NCBI RefSeq assembly: GCF_013347965.1
Contig: NZ_CP048810.1
Span: 5,579,501 to 5,643,500 of the forward strand
Source: Pseudomonas bijieensis
GTDB taxonomy: Bacteria; Pseudomonadota; Gammaproteobacteria; Pseudomonadales; Pseudomonadaceae
Reading direction: 5' to 3'
DNA length: 64,000 bases
Part shown: positions 58,299 to 64,000 of the stretch, in pieces
Layout of the letters: the number at the start of each line of letters is the position of its first letter
Numbering within the stretch: position 1 is the stretch's first letter
The notes under the pieces: generated by a model
Databases searched by the model: none
Told to the model about the DNA's origin: nothing
What the model saw: the letters and a program-made list of their open reading frames with translations, nothing else
Position numbers and translations under genes: made by a program

Positions 58299-58415
58299 GT
58301 TAGAATTCACGCCCTTTTTATGAAACACGCTTTTTGGGATCTGCGCGTTGGCGGGGTTCCTTGAAGTGCCTGACGGAGGCGGACAGCCTGTTTAGCTGTT
58401 ACGCCCGTGGCGACT

Positions 58416-59063
58416 ATGCAAGACACATTGAGAATCACCGAAGTTTTTTACTCGTTGCAGGGTGAAACGCGCACGGCTGGGCTGCCCACGGTATTTGTGC
58501 GCCTCACCGGTTGCCCGTTGCGTTGCCAATACTGTGACAGCGCCTACGCTTTCAGCGGCGGCACCTTGCGAACCCTCGACGATATCTTGGAACAAGTGGC
58601 CAGTTATCGTCCGCGTTATGTCTGTGTCACGGGCGGTGAGCCATTGGCGCAACCCAATGCCATCCCTTTGCTCAAGCAGTTGTGTGATGCCGGTTACGAG
58701 GTTTCGCTGGAGACCAGCGGCGCCCTGGATATCTCGGCCGTCGACCCGCGCGTCAGTCGCGTCGTGGACCTGAAGACTCCAGGCTCCAAGGAAGCGCACC
58801 GCAACCGTTACGAGAATATCGAACTGCTGACACCCAACGATCAGGTCAAGTTCGTGATCTGTTCGCGGGAAGATTATGACTGGGCCGTGTCCAAGCTGAT
58901 CCAGTACGGACTCGACCAGCGGGCCGGCGAAGTGTTGTTGTCGCCGAGCCATCACGATTTGAGTGCCCGGGAGCTGGCGGACTGGGTGGTGGCGGATAAC
59001 CTGCCGGTGCGCCTGCAATTGCAGTTGCATAAATATCTTTGGAACGACGAGCCGGGGCGCTGA
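58416..59063 (+). CDS. queE: 7-carboxy-7-deazaguanine synthase
   Basis: A 215-residue radical SAM enzyme making 7-carboxy-7-deazaguanine, an intermediate of queuosine. The cluster motif is C-x3-C-x2-C in [16 protein letters not shown], and the SAM-binding GGEPL follows in [10 protein letters not shown]. The ATG at 58416 is chosen; a GTG three codons earlier is possible. It is followed at once by queC. No preQ1 riboswitch was seen upstream. Confidence 0.95.
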   Translation: MQDTLRITEVFYSLQGETRTAGLPTVFVRLTGCPLRCQYCDSAYAFSGGTLRTLDDILEQVASYRPRYVCVTGGEPLAQPNAIPLLKQLCDAGYEVSLETSGALDISAVDPRVSRVVDLKTPGSKEAHRNRYENIELLTPNDQVKFVICSREDYDWAVSKLIQYGLDQRAGEVLLSPSHHDLSARELADWVVADNLPVRLQLQLHKYLWNDEPGR

Positions 59064-59064
59064 T

Positions 59065-59754
59065 ATGACTGATTCGAACATTGCGGAAAAACGTGCGGTC
59101 ATCCTGCTGTCCGGTGGCCTGGATTCGGCCACTGTCGTGGCCGTGGCCCGTGCCGAGGGTTACCGCTGCTACACCATGAGTTTCGACTATGGCCAGCGCC
59201 ACCGAGCTGAACTGCACGCCGCCGAACGAGTTGCCCGGGACCAGGGTGTGGTGGAGCACAAAGTGATCGGCCTGAACCTCAATGGCATCGGCGGCTCGGC
59301 CTTGACCGACAGTTCCATCGACGTGCCCGAGGCGCCTGGCGAAGGTATTCCGGTGACGTATGTGCCAGCGCGCAACACCGTGTTCCTGTCATTGGCATTG
59401 GGCTGGGCCGAAGTGCTGGGTGCCCGTGACATTTTCATTGGCGTCAATGCCGTGGATTATTCCGGTTACCCGGATTGCCGTCCGGAGTTCGTCGAAGCCT
59501 TCGAGCGCATGGCCAACCTGGCGACCAAGGCCGGCGTGGAAGGGCAGGGCTTTCGCATCCAGGCGCCGCTGCAGAATCTCAGCAAGGCCGACATCGTCAA
59601 GGCCGGTGTGAAGCTTGGCGTGGACTACGGGCTCACTGTTTCCTGCTACCAGGCCGACGATCAGGGCCGTGCTTGCGGCAAGTGCGACAGCTGCCGCCTG
59701 CGTGCGGAAGGCTTCGCGGCCGCGGGTGTAAGCGATCCAACTCGTTATTTTTGA
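59065..59754 (+). CDS. queC: 7-cyano-7-deazaguanine synthase
   Basis: A 229-residue ATP-dependent enzyme converting the QueE product to preQ0. The PP-loop is [15 protein letters not shown], and the C-terminal zinc site uses the cysteines in [18 protein letters not shown]. Its start lies one base past the queE stop, so the two form an operon. tRNA-Lys follows 60 bases downstream. Confidence 0.96.
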   Translation: MTDSNIAEKRAVILLSGGLDSATVVAVARAEGYRCYTMSFDYGQRHRAELHAAERVARDQGVVEHKVIGLNLNGIGGSALTDSSIDVPEAPGEGIPVTYVPARNTVFLSLALGWAEVLGARDIFIGVNAVDYSGYPDCRPEFVEAFERMANLATKAGVEGQGFRIQAPLQNLSKADIVKAGVKLGVDYGLTVSCYQADDQGRACGKCDSCRLRAEGFAAAGVSDPTRYF

Positions 59755-59817
59755 TTTATTTCAAATTAAGTGTTGAATAGTCCTTAGAAATCAGTATTAT
59801 ACGCGCCACCACACAGC

Positions 59818-59893
59818 GGGTCGTTAGCTCAGTTGGTAGAGCAGTTGGCTTTTAACCAATTGGTCGTAGGTTCGAATCCCACACGACCCACCA
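59818..59893 (+). tRNA. tRNA-Lys (anticodon UUU)
   Basis: A 76-base cloverleaf: acceptor GGGTCGT pairs with ACGACCC, the D arm has AGCTCAGTTGGTAGAGC, the anticodon loop CTTTTAA reads TTT, and the T arm is GTAGGTTCGAATCCCAC-like with encoded CCA. The PAO1 position (PA0976.1) is the same, directly after queC. Confidence 0.98.
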
Positions 59894-60137
59894 TTTTTTG
59901 CAGTTTTAAAAGTCTGGAAGGCCCACGAAAGTGAGGATTTCCGGATTTTTTTTGCCTGCGAGAAAGTGGCCGGACGAATCCCGAATCTGGCCGGTGTCAT
60001 GGCAGTCCTTGGGGGACTACGCCATTAACCTGGAAAAAATGGTCTCAGCTCCTAGACTGTTGAAGCCCGCTCCCTGTTCAAGCGCAGCGCGCATCTCGTT
60101 CATAAAGTGCGCGAGGTTCGATCAAGGAGGATTCGAC

Positions 60138-60821
60138 ATGAAGCTGCGAATTACCCAGTTTGCTCCCTTCGATCAGGTCAAGGATATCAAGGCTGATATC
60201 AAGGGCGGATGGTGCGCCGGGGTAACCGCCATGGTCGGCGCTGCCGTGGGTGCCTATGACGTGGAAGGCCAACCCGATTTTGGGCATTGGGTCGAACATG
60301 TCGCTTTTGTAAGAGCCAAGGCGGCGTTGCTGAAGATCAATTCCAGCCTCAACACGGCCGAAACGCTGCAGGCCGTCCTGGGCCGATACCAGAAAACCCG
60401 CGACGTCTGCGGTGACCTGCATAAACCCGAATATGAAGCGCGAGGTTGCAAAGTTCTCCTGAGCTTATCGGGATGGTTTCCAGTGCTGGGTTATGCGTCC
60501 TACCTGAAAAATTCCAAATGGCTGACCAATCATATCGGCTACATCATCCGAGGCGGGGACAAGCTGGTGTTGTTCGACCCCAATTACGGTATCGGTTTGT
60601 TCACCATTGAGGATGCGCTGCCGCTGAACCTGAACGAGCTGACCAAGGCGATCGGCATCCTCGCCTGGAAGAGTGGCCTTTCCAGTTACCTGCTGTCCTA
60701 CACGGCGGCCACTTCCGTTGTTGACGAAGATCCCTTGCAACTGCGCTTGTCGAACGATATCGAGGAGAAAGCCCGGGCCTTGAGAGAGCTCAGCGGTCGT
60801 TTTTTTACCGGGACAAAGTAG
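60138..60821 (+). CDS. putative YopT/AvrPphB-like (C58) cysteine protease
   Basis: A 227-residue protein beginning at ATG 60138 after a perfect AAGGAGG ribosome site. Papain-like triad candidates are Cys26 in GGWCAGVTAMVG, His132 in TNHIGYII and Asp147 in LFDPNYG. The H-to-D spacing (15) and C-to-H spacing (106) resemble those of C58 proteases (AvrPphB, YopT). Those proteases cleave host kinases or GTPases after type III delivery. The gene lies between tRNA-Lys and a convergent transporter gene, has lower GC than neighbours and no recognised secretion or chaperone gene beside it. The activity and export route are inference; the fold assignment rests on motif order only. Confidence 0.6.
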   Translation: MKLRITQFAPFDQVKDIKADIKGGWCAGVTAMVGAAVGAYDVEGQPDFGHWVEHVAFVRAKAALLKINSSLNTAETLQAVLGRYQKTRDVCGDLHKPEYEARGCKVLLSLSGWFPVLGYASYLKNSKWLTNHIGYIIRGGDKLVLFDPNYGIGLFTIEDALPLNLNELTKAIGILAWKSGLSSYLLSYTAATSVVDEDPLQLRLSNDIEEKARALRELSGRFFTGTK

Positions 60822-60826
60822 CAGCG

Positions 60827-62014
60827 TTAGCGGATGTGTCGCCCATAACCCTTTGGGTCAAACCGCAATACCATCACCATCATCAACGCCATGATCGCCG
60901 TGAGCGACCACCAGGCCCACTCGAAACTGCCCAATTGATCGCGGATCATCCCGGCAATCAAAGGCGAGAGCCCGGCGATGAGATAGCCCACACCCTGCAC
61001 GAACGCCGTAAGACCGCCGGCCCGGCGTGGGTTGTCCAGGTGGTCGAGGGACACGATCAGGCTCATGGGGAACAGGCCGCCGATACCCAGTCCCAGCAGG
61101 CAGGGCCAGAGCAGGCTGAAGTGTTCCGGGCTGAGGATCAGGCCGCAGAAGCAGCCGATGATCAGGGCCAGCAGGACGCCCAGGACCAGGCGTTTATCCC
61201 GGCTGCTGTTGGCTATCGCCGGAACGACCAGGCCGGACAACACTTCCATTGCCGTAAGCAATCCCAGCAGCAGGCCCGCGTGCTGTTCGCTCCAGCCCTT
61301 TTCCACGTAGTACGGCGCCAGCCAGGCCAGCACGCAAGTGTAGGAGGCGGTGCCCAGGCCAAAGAAAATCGCCAGCAGCCAGGCCCGCGCGTTGCTGGAA
61401 AACGTTTCGTGATGCCGGGACGCTTCTTCGGGCAAGGAGGTGATGCTCGAGCGTTGGCCGTACCAGCTGCCGAGGGCGATCAGCGCCAGCAATGCCCAGA
61501 TTGCCAGGCCGAGGCGCCAGCTACCGGTCTGTGCCAGGACAAAAGGTGAAAACGAAGCGGCAATCGCCGCACCGCCCATGATGGACGTGACGTACAAGCC
61601 CATGAGCAGCGAGACGTTGTCGGCGAAGCGCGACTTGATCAGTGCCGGCATCACGGCCTGGATCAAGGCGATCCCGAGCCCGGCCACGATCGCACTGGCA
61701 ATCAGTCCGGCGGCGCTGTCCAGATACAAGCGCGACGCCGTGGCGAGCCCAATGATCAACAGCGACAGCACGATGGTGCGGTGTTCACCGATGCGCAGGG
61801 CGATGCGCATGCCCAGGAACATTGCCAGGCCCATCGACATGACGGGCAACATGGTCAACAGCGAGGCGGTGCTGAAATTCAGGGGGACCTCGCCGCGAAT
61901 GGCGGACAGCAGCGGTCCGACCGCCGCCATCGAGGGCCGTAGGTTCAGCGCCACCAACGCGATGCTGACCAGCAGCCAGGCGGCGTGGGTGCTTGAGGTT
62001 CGAACGTTTTCCAT
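60827..62014 (-). CDS. MFS transporter, CynX/NimT type
   Basis: A 395-residue permease with about twelve helices. The N-terminal LNLRPSMAAVGPLLSAIRGE is the usual mark of the CynX (cyanate) / NimT (nitroimidazole) group. The ATG at 62014 (MENVRTSSTH) is preferred to an upstream in-frame start. Substrate unknown; no cyanase or nitrilase gene is adjacent. It ends five bases from the stop of the convergent protease-like gene, with no terminator between. Confidence 0.9.
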   Translation of the reverse strand: MENVRTSSTHAAWLLVSIALVALNLRPSMAAVGPLLSAIRGEVPLNFSTASLLTMLPVMSMGLAMFLGMRIALRIGEHRTIVLSLLIIGLATASRLYLDSAAGLIASAIVAGLGIALIQAVMPALIKSRFADNVSLLMGLYVTSIMGGAAIAASFSPFVLAQTGSWRLGLAIWALLALIALGSWYGQRSSITSLPEEASRHHETFSSNARAWLLAIFFGLGTASYTCVLAWLAPYYVEKGWSEQHAGLLLGLLTAMEVLSGLVVPAIANSSRDKRLVLGVLLALIIGCFCGLILSPEHFSLLWPCLLGLGIGGLFPMSLIVSLDHLDNPRRAGGLTAFVQGVGYLIAGLSPLIAGMIRDQLGSFEWAWWSLTAIMALMMVMVLRFDPKGYGRHIR

Positions 62015-62117
62015 GACAGGGCCTTGGTTGGACAAGGCCCCATTTAGGCCTGGGCGTCTTGCGGCGGGCAAACTGAAAACTGGCTGGTGGTATTGAAAAA
62101 TTAAATACCGCCCTCGG

Positions 62118-63029
62118 TTATTCCATCTCCGGGCTCAGCGTCCCCAACCACGCCACGAAGCCGAGAATGACCACTGCCACAGAGAACTCCAGGACCATGC
62201 TGCGCCGCAGGGCATTCACCGCGACCCGGTGCTCACCGGTCTGTCGGGCGTTCTCCAGGAGTGGGCTCAGGTGAAAACGGTTCAGCGCGGCGAACACCAG
62301 CATGACCGCGAACAAGGTGAGTTTGAGCGCCAGCAACTGACCATAGGTGCTGTCGAGTAGCCCCGTGATACTTGGGCCGACGATGAACAGGTAATTGATC
62401 ACCCCTGTCACGCTGATGACCACCACGATCACCGCCCCGGCGGTTTCAAACCCGGTCAATGTCCGGGCCAGTACCGCCAAGCGAGGCTCGGACTGGCGAA
62501 GCAGCAGGGCGAACGCGGCCAAGGCGCCGACCCAGCCACCCGCCGCCCATAGGTGCAGGAAGTCGGTGATGAAGTGCCAACTGCGGCGTGCGCCTTCGTC
62601 CATCGCACCGTGCCCTGCCCAGGCCAGCGTCGCCAAAGCCACGGCTCCGCCCAGCAGGACCAGGCCCAGGCTGGCGGTCGGCCAGCGTTTATTGAGCGTC
62701 ACGGCGAAACCGGCCAGCAGCAGCGCCACCATGCGCAGGGTCCAACTCAAGCCGACGTCGGTTTCCCATACCATCATTTCAATGTGCGGCCACAGCTCGA
62801 TCCAGTCCGAAACGCCGCTCATGGCCCAGGTCATGCACACCATGGCGGCGAGGGAGAGCAACCCACCCAGCACCGCCGTGGTCGCCAGCAGCGGCGCGAA
62901 AGGCAACTGCGCACCCGACACCCGCTCCTGGCCTCGCAGGCTATAAAGACCGAACGCGGCCAGGCCGAACAGCAACATCAAATCCAGGTACAGGGCAAAG
63001 CGCAGCACAATGTTGATCGAATCGCTCAT
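62118..63029 (-). CDS. copD: CopD, copper resistance inner-membrane protein
   Basis: A 303-residue protein with eight membrane helices of the CopD domain. The conserved histidines are in [40 protein letters not shown] sequence ([11 protein letters not shown]). It brings copper from the periplasm to the cytoplasm in partnership with CopC, whose gene ends four bases upstream. The ATG at 63029 is used rather than a preceding TTG. Last gene of the cop cluster. Confidence 0.93.
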   Translation of the reverse strand: MSDSINIVLRFALYLDLMLLFGLAAFGLYSLRGQERVSGAQLPFAPLLATTAVLGGLLSLAAMVCMTWAMSGVSDWIELWPHIEMMVWETDVGLSWTLRMVALLLAGFAVTLNKRWPTASLGLVLLGGAVALATLAWAGHGAMDEGARRSWHFITDFLHLWAAGGWVGALAAFALLLRQSEPRLAVLARTLTGFETAGAVIVVVISVTGVINYLFIVGPSITGLLDSTYGQLLALKLTLFAVMLVFAALNRFHLSPLLENARQTGEHRVAVNALRRSMVLEFSVAVVILGFVAWLGTLSPEME

Positions 63030-63033
63030 CAAC

Positions 63034-63420
63034 TCACTTCACCTTGAACGTGACGTTGCCGGTGATCGGGTGAGTGTCGGACGATACCGCGCGCCACTGG
63101 ACCTGATAGGTGCCAGCGGTGAGAGGCGTATTCGGGGTAATGACCATGGTTTTCGGGTCATCGCTGCCGGAGACCTTGGCTGGCATGGGCATCGGCGCAT
63201 GGGCCGCCATGCCGGGCATCTCGGTCATCATCAGCTTGGCACCGGAGAGTTTGGTCATCAGGTTCTCGGAGAAGTGCAGTTCTATTTTTGCCGGCGCCGC
63301 CCCATCGGCGCCTTCGGCGGGGGTGGAGGACAGCAGTTTCGGATGGGCCTGGGCCAGGCCACTGAGCAACAGGCCAGTGGACAAGGCGACGGCAACGACA
63401 GCGTTTTTGATGAGTGACAT
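63034..63420 (-). CDS. copC: CopC, periplasmic copper-binding protein
   Basis: A 128-residue periplasmic cupredoxin-like protein with a signal peptide cleaved near LAQA|HP. The mature N-terminal histidine binds Cu(II), and a later DTHPITGN loop carries the conserved histidine. The methionine-rich stretch [16 protein letters not shown] could bind Cu(I). It hands copper to CopD. The ribosome site AGGAGTCC precedes ATG 63420. Confidence 0.95.
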   Translation of the reverse strand: MSLIKNAVVAVALSTGLLLSGLAQAHPKLLSSTPAEGADGAAPAKIELHFSENLMTKLSGAKLMMTEMPGMAAHAPMPMPAKVSGSDDPKTMVITPNTPLTAGTYQVQWRAVSSDTHPITGNVTFKVK

Positions 63421-63472
63421 GCAAGGACTCCTACAGCTCGGTTTTTAGTTTTTAGTGAAAAAGGTCAGCGGG

Positions 63473-64000
63473 TCAGAACCACATGCGCAGGCCCAGTACC
63501 AGGCGTGCCTCGCTGCGGTCTTCGCCTTCTTCCCGGGCGTAATCGGCGGTGTTGCCGTAGACGCGGTTCCAGGTGACGCCAATGTAGGGCGCGAATTCGC
63601 GGCGTATTTCATAACGCAGCCGCACGCCGAGTTCGCTGTCTGACAACCCTGAGCCGATGCCTCGGGCGGGATCGTTCTTGCCATAGAAGTTGACCTCGGC
63701 GGTGGGCTGAAGGATCAACCGATTGGTCAGCAAGATGTCGTAGTCGCCTTCCAGGCGCGCCGCGCTCTGGCCGCCTTCACCGATGAACGCGGTGGCCTCG
63801 GCTTCGAAGTTGTACAGCGCCATGCCTTGCACGCCCAGGGCGGCCCAGGTTTGCGGATCGCCTGGCTTGAAGTCCTGGCGCACGCCGGCCACCACGTCCC
63901 ACCAGGGACTGATGGCGTGGCCCCACAAGGCCTGGAGTTCGGCTTCTTCAGTCTTGCCGTTGAGGCGTTCGCCTTCGGAACGCAGCCACAGACGGTCGAT
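63473..64000 (-). CDS. copB: CopB, outer-membrane copper protein, 5' part outside window
   Basis: The C-terminal 175 residues of the CopB barrel. Conserved end segments are [36 protein letters not shown] and the closing [10 protein letters not shown]. CopB binds copper at the outer membrane; its methionine/histidine-rich N-terminus and the copA gene lie beyond the window edge. Same direction as copC and copD. Confidence 0.93.
   Translation of the reverse strand: MDRLWLRSEGERLNGKTEEAELQALWGHAISPWWDVVAGVRQDFKPGDPQTWAALGVQGMALYNFEAEATAFIGEGGQSAARLEGDYDILLTNRLILQPTAEVNFYGKNDPARGIGSGLSDSELGVRLRYEIRREFAPYIGVTWNRVYGNTADYAREEGEDRSEARLVLGLRMWF

Noticed and set aside
58299..58415. preQ1 riboswitch ahead of queE/queC
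   Set aside because: The leader lacks the short A-rich pseudoknot of the known preQ1 classes.
59931..60137. longer start for the C58-like protein (GTG at 59931)
   Set aside because: The upstream 69 codons look non-coding, while ATG 60138 has a perfect ribosome site at ideal spacing.
59818..62014. genomic island integrated at tRNA-Lys
   Set aside because: No integrase gene and no second copy of the tRNA 3' end was found downstream; only one atypical gene lies there, so an intact island is not supported.

Overview
The window is chromosomal DNA from a fluorescent Pseudomonas (P. fluorescens group). The evidence is high GC, an MvaT nucleoid protein, an OprD porin, the Pseudomonas-type SadC, ExoI and DciA genes, and many short palindromic REP repeats whose core reads GTGGGAGCGAGCCTGCTCGCGA. 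From memory, gene order follows blocks of the P. aeruginosa PAO1 chromosome joined in a different arrangement: PA4333-PA4329 (4.2-10.9 kb), PA4316-PA4314 (21.7-24.8 kb), PA4405-PA4394 (30-42 kb) and PA0958-PA0976.1 (42-59.9 kb).

Layout. 0-4 kb: a DctB/DctD (MifS/MifR)-type two-component system lies next to an MHS-family dicarboxylate transporter. The transporter has a good sigma-54 promoter and two upstream palindromes that look like activator sites. 4.2-10.9 kb: class I fumarase, a SadC-like diguanylate cyclase (frameshifted), a ferredoxin reductase, an enoyl-CoA hydratase and pyruvate kinase. 11-14.4 kb: small accessory genes (lipoprotein, PilZ protein) and a tandem duplication of a DUF6124 gene with a long structured leader, flanking an unknown AT-richer gene. 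14.4-21.3 kb: the operon RDD - SpoIIM - DUF4129 - DUF4350 - MoxR - DUF58. 21.7-24.8 kb: sbcB, mvaT, purU. 25-28 kb: a three-gene GT4 glycosyltransferase / DUF2334 deacetylase / YbhN-type membrane protein operon. 28.3-42 kb: a HerA-like ATPase, dciA, secA, argJ, GST, MutT-TenI fusion, PduO-type adenosyltransferase, sensor kinase, panE, yajQ, mscS. 42-59.9 kb: oprD with a possible small upstream gene, HIT, slyX, a membrane-anchored cold-shock protein, dps, aspS, yebC, ruvCAB, ybgC-tolQRAB-pal-cpoB, queE, queC and tRNA-Lys(UUU). 60-64 kb: a putative YopT-like (C58) cysteine protease beside the tRNA, a CynX-type transporter, and copper genes copD, copC and the end of copB.

Most of the window is core metabolism and envelope biology: protein export, Tol-Pal, Holliday junction processing and queuosine synthesis. 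The points most worth a second look are the duplicated DUF6124 leader, which has interacting CGACTAAA/TTAGTCG hairpin loops; the C58-like protease next to tRNA-Lys; the 44-codon ORF ahead of oprD; and the sigma-54 promoter with paired palindromes. There are also two +1 homopolymer frameshifts, in sadC and ruvC. Because two independent core genes are hit the same way, sequencing error is at least as likely as biology.
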